Assembly (NCBI GenBank): GCA_012972835.1 | Contig: JABDHK010000013.1 | Coordinates: 1-64,000, forward strand | Origin: Chlorobiaceae bacterium | Lineage (GTDB): Bacteria > Bacteroidota > Chlorobiia > Chlorobiales > Chlorobiaceae | Direction of reading: 5' to 3' | DNA length: 64,000 nucleotides | In this document: positions 15,981 through 25,062 of the stretch, piece after piece | Position numbering within the stretch: position 1 is the first letter of the stretch | Layout: every line of letters begins with the position of its first letter | The notes under the pieces: generated by a model | Databases searched by the model: none | Told to the model about the DNA's origin: nothing | What the model saw: the letters and a program-made list of their open reading frames with translations, nothing else | Position numbers and translations under genes: made by a program

Positions 15981-17150
15981 ATGAGTATTCGTGATATGGT
16001 GGCATTGAGGAGGCCTGTTCCAGTAAAAGGAGATGGTAGTGAGTATCGTGATACCCGTAGCCCGATCCGGCTTGGTATATGGGTATTGCTTGTTGGATTT
16101 GGCGGCTTTTTGCTTTGGGCGGCTTTTGCTCCTCTCGATGAGGGTGTTCCTTCTCAGGGGATGGTGAGTATTGCCACCAAGCGAAAAGTGGTTGAAAATC
16201 TTCGTGGTGGAAGAATTGAGAAGGTTTATGTTAAAGAAGGTCAGATGGTGAAGGATGGGGATGTTTTGATGACGCTTGACTCCCAGACGGCAAAGGCCCG
16301 TTATGATGAGGTTCATCAGCACTATTTGGGCACAAGGGCGACGGTGGATCGCCTGCTTGCGGAGATGAATGGCGCGAGTTCAATCAGTTTTCATAAGGAC
16401 TTGCTCAATGATCATGACCGGGCATTGTCTGAGCAGAATATGCAGAACCAACGGCAACTTTTTTTGTCGCGCAGGTTGACGCTGAAAATATTCAAGGATC
16501 AACTGGCCGACATTCAATCATTGGTGCAGGAGGGTTATGCACCAATGAGTCAGCAGCGTGATCTTGAATTGAAGATTGCGGATTTTAGGACCAATACGGC
16601 TTCACAGTTGGCGCAGGTTCAGCTTGAAGTTGAGGCTGATGCTGAAAAGACAAGAGCACTTGCTGAGGAACTTGCTGATACGGATGTACGATCCCCAGCT
16701 TCAGGTCAGGTGGTTGGCTTGCAGGTGCAGTCTGTAGGAGCTGTGATTCAGCCTGGTCAGAAGATTATGGATATTGTGCCGCTTCATGAGGGTCTTCTTA
16801 TTGACGCAAAGGTTTCACCACAGTTTATCGACAGTATTCACAAGGGTCTTCCAGTGGATGTGAGCTTTTTCTCGTTTGCCCATTCGCCTCAGCTTGTTGT
16901 TAAGGGAGTGGTTGAATCGCTTTCAAAAGATATAGTGACGGATCCGGGGGTTAACCCCATGGCGCCAAACGCATCGTATTATCTTGCACGTGTTATGGTC
17001 ACTCCTGAAGGGATGAAAGCCTTGGGGAATCGCCAGATGCAGCCCGGTATGCCTGTGCAGATTGTCATTAAAACAGGCGAGAGATCCCTGTTGACCTATC
17101 TTGTTGATCCCTTGATCAAGCGGATTACTGTTTCCATGAAAGAGGATTAG
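15981..17150 (+). CDS. Type I secretion membrane-fusion (periplasmic adaptor) protein, HlyD/PrtE family
   Basis: The 389-residue protein has a short cytosolic N-terminus and one membrane helix at about 30-50 (LGIWVLLVGFGGFLLWAAFAP). A lipoyl-like half motif follows (VVENLRGGRIEKVYVKEGQMV), then a coiled-coil hairpin, and the second lipoyl half DVRSPASGQVVGL and beta-barrel part near 235-300. This is the order of HlyD, PrtE and LapC-type adaptors, which bridge the inner-membrane ABC exporter and the TolC channel. The spacing after the second exporter gene is 35 bases. The length is normal for the family. Confidence 0.93.
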   Translation: MSIRDMVALRRPVPVKGDGSEYRDTRSPIRLGIWVLLVGFGGFLLWAAFAPLDEGVPSQGMVSIATKRKVVENLRGGRIEKVYVKEGQMVKDGDVLMTLDSQTAKARYDEVHQHYLGTRATVDRLLAEMNGASSISFHKDLLNDHDRALSEQNMQNQRQLFLSRRLTLKIFKDQLADIQSLVQEGYAPMSQQRDLELKIADFRTNTASQLAQVQLEVEADAEKTRALAEELADTDVRSPASGQVVGLQVQSVGAVIQPGQKIMDIVPLHEGLLIDAKVSPQFIDSIHKGLPVDVSFFSFAHSPQLVVKGVVESLSKDIVTDPGVNPMAPNASYYLARVMVTPEGMKALGNRQMQPGMPVQIVIKTGERSLLTYLVDPLIKRITVSMKED

Positions 17151-17213
17151 GATTGGTTGATGTGCCGGGATGTTTGTGCCTCAGATTACTAAAATGTTAT
17201 GAGTGAGTTTGAT

Positions 17214-18557
17214 ATGAAGCTATTGGCGAGTTTGATGCTTGTTGCAGGGTTGTTTCTAACGCTGCCTCTCTACGCAGAGCCGCTTAATTTATCGTCAGCT
17301 TACCAGAAGGCTGTGGAGTATGATGCCCAGATACGCGCGGCAAAGGCTGATCATTCGACTTCCAAGGAGGAGATTGCCAAAGCGAGAGCTGAGTTTCGTC
17401 CAAGAGTAAATATGAGTGCTTTGAAGGGCAGGGATGAGACAAAAAGTATTCAACCGACACAGTATGGTCCTTATTATCAGAACCAGTTTTACAATTCAAG
17501 AACCTACGATCTTTCTGTTCGTCAGCCACTGTTTAATATGTCGAGTTATGCAGATTACAGACAAGCGAAGGCTGTTGTGGCTAAAAGTGATGCCATGCTT
17601 CAGAAGGAGCAGTTTGGTTTAATTGTCAGAATCACAGAGGCTTATTGCAATGCTTTATTCTCCGAGGATAATCTTGACTTCAGTCGTGTACACATAAAAG
17701 CATCTCTTGAACAGCTTCAGCAGACCAAGCGTCGGTATGAAAAAGGGTTGGGTACGATTACCGAAATTAATGAGGCTCAGGCTGACTATGAGTTTGCTCT
17801 TGCTGAGGGTGTTGATATTGTCAATGGTCTCGATTTCAGTCGGAGGGAGTTAAGTCGTTTGACTGGGGTATATTCGGAGCAGCTCTCTAAGCTTGTTCCT
17901 GAAAAAATGGTTTTGGCGCGACCGGAACCGGATAATGTTGATTCCTGGATAGAACTTGCTCATTCAGATAATCGTGATGTAGCTGCAGCAAAGCAGGAAA
18001 TTCAGATTGCGAAAAGTGAGGTTGAAAAACAACGAGCATCACGCTATCCGACAATTGATTTGGTTTTAGATAGAAATTACTCGGAAAGCGGGACTAATTA
18101 TACCATTAATCAAACCTATGGGACAAATTCAATTAGTCTGCAGATGAATGTTCCGATTTACAGCGGTGGCTATGTCAGTGCTTCGGTACGTCAGGCTCAG
18201 GCAAAGCGCTTAAAAGCTCAGGAACAGCTCAGCTGGCAGGAACGAAGTGTTGAATCTGATATACGGAAGTATTACAACGGGGTAATTACAGCTATCGCTC
18301 AGATTAAAGCCTATGATCAGGCAGTGAAATCGCACGACATTGCTTTGACAGGAACAAAAAAAGGATTTGAAATGGGCCAGCGCAGCAACGTCGATGTGCT
18401 TAATGCCCAGCAGAAGTTGATAGAAAGTAAGCGGAATCTTTCAAAAGCCCGTTACCAGTATATTCTTAACCTCCTGCAACTAAAGGATAGTGCAGGTGCA
18501 TTGTCTGCAAGTGATGTTGATGAGGTGAATGGCTGGCTAAGCATAGCGCAAAAATAA
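17214..18557 (+). CDS. TolC-family outer-membrane channel of the type I secretion system
   Basis: The protein contains the two long repeats of the outer-membrane efflux (OEP) family: helical hairpins such as VRITEAYCNALFSEDNLDF and RRYEKGLGTITEINEAQADY, then a second set (KKGFEMGQRSNVDVLNAQQKL). I prefer ATG 17214 because the product then starts with a clean signal peptide (MKLLASLMLVAGLFLTLPLYA, cleaved before EPLNL); an upstream in-frame ATG at 17199 would add five residues. It completes the exporter-adaptor-channel set and ends four bases from the convergent membrane glycosyltransferase gene. A trimer spanning outer membrane and periplasm is expected. Confidence 0.93.
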   Translation: MKLLASLMLVAGLFLTLPLYAEPLNLSSAYQKAVEYDAQIRAAKADHSTSKEEIAKARAEFRPRVNMSALKGRDETKSIQPTQYGPYYQNQFYNSRTYDLSVRQPLFNMSSYADYRQAKAVVAKSDAMLQKEQFGLIVRITEAYCNALFSEDNLDFSRVHIKASLEQLQQTKRRYEKGLGTITEINEAQADYEFALAEGVDIVNGLDFSRRELSRLTGVYSEQLSKLVPEKMVLARPEPDNVDSWIELAHSDNRDVAAAKQEIQIAKSEVEKQRASRYPTIDLVLDRNYSESGTNYTINQTYGTNSISLQMNVPIYSGGYVSASVRQAQAKRLKAQEQLSWQERSVESDIRKYYNGVITAIAQIKAYDQAVKSHDIALTGTKKGFEMGQRSNVDVLNAQQKLIESKRNLSKARYQYILNLLQLKDSAGALSASDVDEVNGWLSIAQK

Positions 18558-18561
18558 CTTG

Positions 18562-20259
18562 TTATTGTTCTATCAAAGATTCAACAAACTTTCTTTCCCT
18601 TTTATAGATAAGAGAGTAACTGGTAAAACCGCTCATGTCTCCCTCTTTGGCTTTGAGATAACTGTCCATAAAAAGCAATAGTCGGGACTCACTGCTTCTC
18701 CTTCTATAGATATCTCCTCTCCATATTACCGATGAAAGGAGAGAGTCCGGTGTCTCTTTTGTTAGAATCAATGCTAAAAGTGGTTTCTTTTGTTGAAGTA
18801 CTGCATTCGTTGCTATGCCAGGGATCACTTTTCTTTCAGCGTAAAAAGGTAGGTTATGGATCAGTTCATTCTCAAGATAGAGGGGTACCTGTTTCGGGAT
18901 CTGCTGTTCATGATTAATGACACGGCCGATACTATTAATCGGACGTCGCTCTTCAAGTGCCGGAAGAACCCCTAAGCTAAAAACAAGCAGTGCACTGAAG
19001 GTGCCGATAAAAGGAAGGAGATGGCGAAAATCGAGTATTGCCGTTCCATTATCCTCACCCACTTGATGAGGAAGAGAGAGAACGATAATGAGAAGTAATG
19101 CCGAGGCAGTGATCAAGTGGTAGAAAAAAGAAAGTTTGAAGATGACGATGATCGCTGTACCAAGAATAATTCCTATGGCAGCCGGAAGGATAAATACAAG
19201 GCTCCAGAGTGACTTAGAAACTCTACCTGCTGGCTCATAACGAGTTATAAAGTGAGCCGAAATCAGGGCAAGTGCAGGATGCGCCTGTATAAAATATGTG
19301 GGTAATTTTCCGTGAGATGCAGTAAAAAAAACAAGCATGACCAAAATCCACGAAAAGCCAAAGGCAATATCCTTTCGTGCTCGAAGCGTAAAAAGATAAT
19401 GGTAACAGGCATAGACAAACAGCAGTGAGTAGGGAAAAAAGCTCCATATCATGACCAACGGATAAAAAAACAGCTCTTCCATATCAAAAGGCTCATTTGA
19501 GAGGCCACGGTCAAAAGTCTCCTGATACAGGACAGTTAGATAATCCTGTCCGTAATACAAATACATAAGGACGATCCAGCTTAATCCAATAATGCTGGTA
19601 ATAAGGATAAAGGAAAAGGGTTTCAGCTCCTTGACTTTATCAATAAACACCCTCCATTGAAAGTTTGATTTTATAATCAGATAGAGGATCATGATACCCC
19701 CTATGACTATAATGTATGGATATCCCTTGGTTAGAACGGTCAATCCAAGTGCAAGAGCTGAGTATTGGTAATTTCTGCTGTTGCCGGAAAGTTCTCCCTT
19801 AAGAAAAAAGTAGAGGGTAAGCGTAAAGAAAAAGGCAAGTGGTATTTCCGGGGAGGCATATTGTTTGCCTGCAATAAACTGAATGCTGACAGCCTGCATG
19901 CCAAGTGCAAGGAGTGCGGTTTTCTCGCCATAGAGCATACGGGCCATCGCCCAGACAAGCAGGACGGTACCGAAGGCAAGAATAACTATAGGTAGTCGGA
20001 TAGCAAATTCATTCATCCCGAACAACTTGGTTGATGCAGCTATCAGCCAGTAGGTTAGAGGTGGTTTATTAAAACGGGGTTGGTAATTGTAGTTGATATC
20101 GAGAAAATTACCTTTCTCGACCATTTCACGTACAGATTCAGCATACAAGCTCTCATTTTCTGTCCAAATACCATTGATGCTGAAGTTGAGAATATACAGA
20201 AAAGCGGAAAGGCTGAGTACTACCCAGAAAAGTGGAACTTTCTTGAGAAAATCATTCAT
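18562..20259 (-). CDS. ArnT/PMT-like integral-membrane glycosyltransferase (GT39/GT83 type)
   Basis: The 565-residue protein has about a dozen hydrophobic helices. The first periplasmic loop has WTENESLYAESVREM, the position of the catalytic acidic residues in ArnT and PMT enzymes (usually D/E-E-x-Y), followed by RFNKPPLTYWLIAAS, the conserved K-P-P-L-x-Y-W motif. Such enzymes use polyprenyl-phosphate sugars to glycosylate lipid A or proteins on the periplasmic side. The C-terminal periplasmic domain (about 420-565) is present but divergent. It is convergent with the TolC gene. Lipid A or surface-glycan decoration is likely; the sugar is unknown. Confidence 0.85.
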   Translation of the reverse strand: MNDFLKKVPLFWVVLSLSAFLYILNFSINGIWTENESLYAESVREMVEKGNFLDINYNYQPRFNKPPLTYWLIAASTKLFGMNEFAIRLPIVILAFGTVLLVWAMARMLYGEKTALLALGMQAVSIQFIAGKQYASPEIPLAFFFTLTLYFFLKGELSGNSRNYQYSALALGLTVLTKGYPYIIVIGGIMILYLIIKSNFQWRVFIDKVKELKPFSFILITSIIGLSWIVLMYLYYGQDYLTVLYQETFDRGLSNEPFDMEELFFYPLVMIWSFFPYSLLFVYACYHYLFTLRARKDIAFGFSWILVMLVFFTASHGKLPTYFIQAHPALALISAHFITRYEPAGRVSKSLWSLVFILPAAIGIILGTAIIVIFKLSFFYHLITASALLLIIVLSLPHQVGEDNGTAILDFRHLLPFIGTFSALLVFSLGVLPALEERRPINSIGRVINHEQQIPKQVPLYLENELIHNLPFYAERKVIPGIATNAVLQQKKPLLALILTKETPDSLLSSVIWRGDIYRRRSSESRLLLFMDSYLKAKEGDMSGFTSYSLIYKRERKFVESLIEQ

Positions 20260-20546
20260 TCCTTTGGCTTTCAGGCTCTGTTATGGAGGACTTTTCTTGT
20301 ATCCGTTCAAGAATCCTCCCAAACGACTTTTTTTTCGATATCATACGTTAAGCTGATTATGGAAAAACGTTTGATCAATTACCTCTAAACTATCAGGATA
20401 AAAAAAATACATTCACGCTTAAGTTATAAAAAAAAAAGAAAATGTCCGGCAATTGTTCAAAAAAAACCAACTCCTGAAAATTAAACTGCTAACTTGTTGT
20501 ACTTTTCAAAGTTCGATTTCGACACTTTTATTTTCTATAAAAGAAA
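20260..20546. other. A+T-rich divergent intergenic region with three spaced A-tracts
   Basis: No gene is seen. Three runs of A (8 at 20400-20407, 10 at 20428-20437, 8 at 20459-20466) have centres 29 and 30 bases apart. The region separates the minus-strand membrane glycosyltransferase from the plus-strand GT2 pair, so promoters in both directions are expected, but no convincing -35/-10 pair stands out. Confidence 0.6.
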
Positions 20547-21533
20547 ATGATATCTGATAATATGAAAGTTTCTGTTTCTGCAATTATTGCTGTTTATAAT
20601 CCGAATTTATTATTTCTTGAAAAGGCAGTGTTGTCTGTACTAAATCAGACATACAGTGTTTTGGAACTTATTCTGGTTAATGATGGTGGAGATGAAGCTT
20701 TTATAAGCATGCTCCCTAATGATCCGAGAATCAAAGTTTTTTCAAAGCAGAATGAAGGTGTAGCTGCAACTCGAAATTATGCCATTAAACAATGCGCTGG
20801 CGAATATCTTGCATTTCTTGATCAGGATGATTACTGGTATCCGGAGAAGTTGCAGGAACAGCTTGCTATGATCCCTGTTTCAGGAGAAGCCTGCATGGTT
20901 GCCTCATCAGTTGACCTTATTGACCATAATTCAATGTCGTTGAGTAAATATGCACCATCTACCATTGCTACCTATAGCAAGAAAACAAGGAACAATAATA
21001 CCTTGTTATGGTTAGCAGAAGGAAATTTTATTTATTCCTCAACTCCTCTTATTCATTACTCTGTTTTTGAGAAAGCTGGATTCTTTGATCCGTGGACTCA
21101 ACCACATGATGATTGGGATATGTATCTAAGAATTATGATTGCAGGATTTCCGGTTTATTTCTACCAGAAAAAAACACTTTCAGTCTGGAGGCAGCATGAA
21201 TATAATGAATCCAGTAATGGTGATACAATGATTTGTTCAAAATGCAGGGTAGAAAAAAAACTAATACATGCTGTTCTGGATGAAGAGATTCGACAGGTGG
21301 CAGCTACAAATTTATTAATTGATTACTTGGAAAGAGATAACCTGCTTTATGAAAGACGGCAATATAAGCGGTTTTTGATACTTATCAAACACCATCTGCC
21401 TCAATTGCTTTTTAGAAAAAATTGTATCAATAAAAAATCTGGAACTGAAGTTCAAAAAGCGCTTTCAAAACGTACACGAAGAATGGTACGGAGGAGTGCT
21501 AAAAGATATTTTGCTGCAATATTATTGCAATAA
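20547..21533 (+). CDS. Glycosyltransferase, GT2 family
   Basis: The 328-residue GT-A enzyme has the N-terminal nucleotide-binding fold with VSAIIAVYNPNLLFLEKAVLS, then LILVNDGG and the metal-binding region LAFLDQDDYW near 90-100 (DxD-like DQDD). HDDWDMYLRI near 190 is the likely catalytic-base region (ED motif equivalent). A basic C-terminal tail with many Arg and Lys may bind the membrane. The DNA is notably A+T-rich compared with flanking core genes. It is followed 46 bases later by a second GT2 gene. Donor and acceptor are unknown. Confidence 0.88.
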   Translation: MISDNMKVSVSAIIAVYNPNLLFLEKAVLSVLNQTYSVLELILVNDGGDEAFISMLPNDPRIKVFSKQNEGVAATRNYAIKQCAGEYLAFLDQDDYWYPEKLQEQLAMIPVSGEACMVASSVDLIDHNSMSLSKYAPSTIATYSKKTRNNNTLLWLAEGNFIYSSTPLIHYSVFEKAGFFDPWTQPHDDWDMYLRIMIAGFPVYFYQKKTLSVWRQHEYNESSNGDTMICSKCRVEKKLIHAVLDEEIRQVAATNLLIDYLERDNLLYERRQYKRFLILIKHHLPQLLFRKNCINKKSGTEVQKALSKRTRRMVRRSAKRYFAAILLQ

Positions 21534-21579
21534 TTTGCTCCACATAACTATTAAATTTATACATATTCGTGGATAAGAT

Positions 21580-22536
21580 ATGGAAAAAATATCCTTAATA
21601 ATCCCGTTTTATAATGGTTCAAAATATATAAAGGATGCAATACGTTCTGCTATTAATCAAACACTCCCGTTTCATGAGATTATTGTTGTAAATGATGGTT
21701 CGAATGAAAAAGAAACCAATTTGATAGAAGAGCTTTCGGCTCAATATAAACTTATTTACAAATCAAAAAAAAATGGAGGGCAGGGTAGTGCAAGAAATAC
21801 CGGTGCCATGATTTCACAATCACAATACCTCTGTTTTTTAGATCAGGACGATATCCTGCTGCCAGAGCATAACCAAATATTGATAGAAGGTATAAAACAA
21901 AAACCGAACTATATGCAGGGAGTTGTCTATGCCAACTTTTGCCGTGCGGAAGCTGATGGAGTGATAATTTCCAGAATGTCAAGACCAAAAAACCGACTTA
22001 TTGATTTACATAACAGAACAATATATTCCTTTTTATCTCAAGATATACATGTGTTACCCTCTGCAATGATACTATTAAAAAGTACATTTATTGATGTTGA
22101 TGGTTTTGACGAACAGTTTAGAGGATATGAGGATGATGATTTGTTACTACGGATATTTTTGCGAGGTTATCATATTACCTATGTTGACAGGGAGGTCTAT
22201 GTATGGCGCAGTCATGGAAATCAAACAACAAATTCTGAAGTTATGATGAACAGCAGATTACATTATATCAATAAATGGTGCGATTATTTATATAATACTT
22301 CTGTTGATATCAGAAAGGTTAGGATGTCCTTATATAAAAGATTTAGATCAACAATATATCATGATCTTGTCAAGGCATCTTCTCTGAGTGAATATATTTT
22401 AGCAAATACAATTGCACAGATATTCTATAGTAAATTTCTTGATTTACATGGCTTGAATTATAGGGTAAAGTTTTTTTATAGAAAAATAATAAGCTCCAAA
22501 AAATGGAATAAATTATATACATATTCAGAAAAGTGA
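21580..22536 (+). CDS. Glycosyltransferase, GT2 family
   Basis: The 318-residue protein has the GT2 hallmarks: ISLIIPFYNGSKYIKDAIRSA at the N-terminus, IIVVNDGSNE, the DxD-type FLDQDD at about 85-90, and GFDEQFRGYEDDDLLLRIF near 180-198 with the catalytic acidic pair. Its similarity in layout to the preceding gene suggests an old duplication, but the sequences are well diverged. Codon use is strongly A/T-biased. The gene ends 60 bases from a convergent gene. A role in surface polysaccharide is inferred from context. Confidence 0.9.
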   Translation: MEKISLIIPFYNGSKYIKDAIRSAINQTLPFHEIIVVNDGSNEKETNLIEELSAQYKLIYKSKKNGGQGSARNTGAMISQSQYLCFLDQDDILLPEHNQILIEGIKQKPNYMQGVVYANFCRAEADGVIISRMSRPKNRLIDLHNRTIYSFLSQDIHVLPSAMILLKSTFIDVDGFDEQFRGYEDDDLLLRIFLRGYHITYVDREVYVWRSHGNQTTNSEVMMNSRLHYINKWCDYLYNTSVDIRKVRMSLYKRFRSTIYHDLVKASSLSEYILANTIAQIFYSKFLDLHGLNYRVKFFYRKIISSKKWNKLYTYSEK

Positions 22537-22596
22537 GATGTCAATACACAGGCATCGAAGTGCATAAAATATCTGTATAGCTTGGCATACCCTTTA

Positions 22597-23361
22597 CTAT
22601 CTAAATAAGTTTGGTCTATTAAAGTAAATTGAAATATTTGTCAGTAATTTACTTTTTGTAAAATTCTTGTGAGCATAGCTACCATGTTTGTACGTTGCCC
22701 GTAAAAAATTATTTTGCTGCATCCATGAATCAACTTTTTTTTCAAACGACTCTCCGCCATGCTTGGGATAGCGATCCGAAGCCTTGTCATAACATTCATA
22801 GATGCGTTGTTTGAAGTCAGCTGTACGAATTAGATACATTTGATCAGAAAAGCCATACCCGAAATAGCAGTTACTGTCTTCATATTCTGATTCTTTTTTG
22901 GCAGCTTCATAATCGTGATTCCAGGTAAGGTTAAAAACTTTAACATGATGGTTTGTTTCCAAAACATTAATTCCTGTTTTTAACCAATCTTTTGGCACTT
23001 CTGGTGTAATGGTTGTATCACTTGAAAAGTGTAACAAATATTTGGTGTCAGTTAAATAAATGGAAACCAACTCCGCAATTGAATAGTAATACCCTTTACC
23101 TAATCCCTGTTTACTAAGGTTAAAATAATCAAGGGCTGCTTCTGAAAATTCATCTACCGTTACATATTTATCAAGAATGCCATCGTCAATCATTGTTTTC
23201 GCTCTGTTTTCAACCAATGGACGATTACTGACATTGTTTATGTATAAAATTCTAGCATCAAAATTATATTGACAGAGATTAATTGTCTCTTGCAGGCGAG
23301 AGGTATTCATTATTAATTTCCAGTCATTTTCCCATACTTTCGTTTCAAATGTAACTGACAT
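22597..23361 (-). CDS. Unrecognised protein of the glycan cluster, possibly a glycosyltransferase
   Basis: I do not recognise this 254-residue soluble protein with confidence. ARILYINNVSN near residue 40, the segment YLLHFSSDTTITPEVPKDWL near 108, and FNLTWNHDYEAA plus YGFSDQMYLIRTADF resemble the strand-acidic-loop layout of GT-A enzymes, but a canonical DxD is not clear. It ends with a basic tail. It starts the downstream half of a minus-strand series leading back to gmd, with a 29-base gap to the neighbour. The A+T-rich composition matches that neighbour. The gene is very likely real; function is inferred from context only. Confidence 0.6.
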   Translation of the reverse strand: MSVTFETKVWENDWKLIMNTSRLQETINLCQYNFDARILYINNVSNRPLVENRAKTMIDDGILDKYVTVDEFSEAALDYFNLSKQGLGKGYYYSIAELVSIYLTDTKYLLHFSSDTTITPEVPKDWLKTGINVLETNHHVKVFNLTWNHDYEAAKKESEYEDSNCYFGYGFSDQMYLIRTADFKQRIYECYDKASDRYPKHGGESFEKKVDSWMQQNNFLRATYKHGSYAHKNFTKSKLLTNISIYFNRPNLFR

Positions 23362-23390
23362 AAAAACTTTACTTTAGATGATATATGCGT

Positions 23391-24164
23391 TCAAAATTTG
23401 TTAAAATCTGGATTCTCTGCAATAAAATCAACATACAGCTTACTCTTCTTTACAAAAAAACGCTTTATCTTATCGTTTGCTTTATCTAATAATGAATATC
23501 TGTTTTCTGATCCTCTTGTTCCTGACACGCCTCGAACGATCGGAGCAACGGGCAGCATAAATTTTTTGAGCTTCTTTTGTATTATAATATCCCTGAAACA
23601 GTGTTCAAGCCAATGACGTTCTTCTTCTCTGACATTTAAATATGCACTGGAGAAATTATCCTTGTAATAGAGTTTATTAACCAGGTAAAAAGCCGTATCA
23701 ATGGATTTTAATTTGATAAGCTGTCTGTTTTTCAAGTAAGAAAAATCACAATCACTTAAAAAAGTATTGTTCCAGTATTGCAGACACTCCAGAAAATTAT
23801 CAACCCAGAGCTTGGATGTACATTTAGCAAAATATTCCGCATTGTTGAGAAACATGGAATGTTCAAGTGCATAGTTTATAATCTCCCCTTCACCATAGCC
23901 TTTGCCATAGAGTGCTACTCCCTTACTGTTATTATTAAAATTAAGACACTCAATTGCTTTGCCTGTAAAAGTACGGCGCATTAATGGCGTAAAATTATAA
24001 TTAGAACCGTCACAAATAACAATCTTCAAATCACCAGCGATAGTGAGCCATTTTTCTATTGATTTAATAGTTAACTCAATACGAAGAGTTTGATCTATAA
24101 CTTGTGTATTTTTGGCGGAGGCGGTTACGCAAGATGTAAGAAGCAATGGAGGTAATGTCGGCAT
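23391..24164 (-). CDS. Unrecognised protein of the glycan cluster, possibly a glycosyltransferase
   Basis: I chose the ATG at 24164 (protein beginning MPTLPPLLLTSCVTAS) over an upstream TTG at 24194. The remaining 257 residues contain LKIVICDGSNYNF near residue 50, a beta strand followed by an acidic turn, and a segment with AEYFAKCTSKLWVDNF, a pattern seen in some poorly characterised GT-A glycosyltransferases of O-antigen loci. No signal peptide or membrane helix is convincing. It is flanked by two other odd genes, all on the minus strand and closely spaced. Function is inferred from position. Confidence 0.6.
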   Translation of the reverse strand: MPTLPPLLLTSCVTASAKNTQVIDQTLRIELTIKSIEKWLTIAGDLKIVICDGSNYNFTPLMRRTFTGKAIECLNFNNNSKGVALYGKGYGEGEIINYALEHSMFLNNAEYFAKCTSKLWVDNFLECLQYWNNTFLSDCDFSYLKNRQLIKLKSIDTAFYLVNKLYYKDNFSSAYLNVREEERHWLEHCFRDIIIQKKLKKFMLPVAPIVRGVSGTRGSENRYSLLDKANDKIKRFFVKKSKLYVDFIAENPDFNKF

Positions 24165-24201
24165 ACAAAATTCATAAAGTTCCCGTCGCTGCAAAACCCG
24201 G

Positions 24202-25044
24202 TTAAGATTTAGATTTAAAGTATTTTTTGAATTTGAAAAAATCCGAGAAATCCTTAGGTTTAATTCTTATAGAATGATAAGGAATATTGAAGATGCATGC
24301 ACACCAAGTGCTGAATCCACTTGTCCAGGAATACTCACTCCAGGAGTATATGGCGCTTGCATTTGACATTAAAGCAAAATCAATTATAGTGTCTCTTATA
24401 TCGGATTCTTTTGAATCGCATGAACCTAAATGAACTGATCCGGTATTAATAAATGGCAAGCTGTATTTCGTGGATAAGACCTGCTTTATTTCAGCATTAT
24501 TTGACAAAACAATTATTTTATTACCCCATTCAGGAATTAACTTTTTTTCAAGATAGGAATATAAATCCGGAATATTTCTATATTTTGAATGAATCTTGTC
24601 ATCTGAAACCCGAATATGAAAAATAATATACTTATCATTGGTAATGCTTTTGATAATTTCAGAAGAAGCAATGTCTATCTCTTCTGAAAAAACAAACTGT
24701 TCACTGATTGTTTTGCGGACATGCTCGTTAATTTTTGTTATATCAGGTTGCAGGTGAGTAGATAATGCAAGGTGTTGACCATCCATGATTTGATCTATAT
24801 AATCAGGTAGCAGTGAAACACGATCATTAAAAAATTCTGTAATCTCAGTAGTGTGAGTGGAAAAGGATGGATTGCGGATGAGATAGCGCCCAATCGGGTG
24901 GTGACTTAAGTCGAGATGGAGTGTAAATCCTTTTTCATATGAGAGGATTGCTAATGCTATGGAGCCCCTCAAATAGTCACCCAGACCTGGAGGCTGGGTG
25001 ACTGTTGTACAGGTTGTGCGATAGACATGACTAATCTCTCTCAT
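24202..25044 (-). CDS. Possible fucosyltransferase-like GT-B protein
   Basis: The 280-residue protein has TQPPGLGDYLRGSIALAIL near its start, recalling the glycine-rich loop of NodZ/GT11-type fucosyltransferases. IIFHIRVSDDKIH near 145 resembles their H-x-R-x-x-D motif, IIVLSNNAEIK is the usual following strand, and IDFALMSNASAIYSWSEYSWTSGFS recalls the donor-binding D-x-x-x-L-S...S-x-F/S-S block. The gene lies 18 bases downstream of gmd in the same direction, so GDP-fucose made by the neighbours would be a natural donor. Similarity is by pattern only, hence moderate confidence. Confidence 0.5.
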   Translation of the reverse strand: MREISHVYRTTCTTVTQPPGLGDYLRGSIALAILSYEKGFTLHLDLSHHPIGRYLIRNPSFSTHTTEITEFFNDRVSLLPDYIDQIMDGQHLALSTHLQPDITKINEHVRKTISEQFVFSEEIDIASSEIIKSITNDKYIIFHIRVSDDKIHSKYRNIPDLYSYLEKKLIPEWGNKIIVLSNNAEIKQVLSTKYSLPFINTGSVHLGSCDSKESDIRDTIIDFALMSNASAIYSWSEYSWTSGFSTWCACIFNIPYHSIRIKPKDFSDFFKFKKYFKSKS

Positions 25045-25062
25045 TATAACTCGACACCATTA

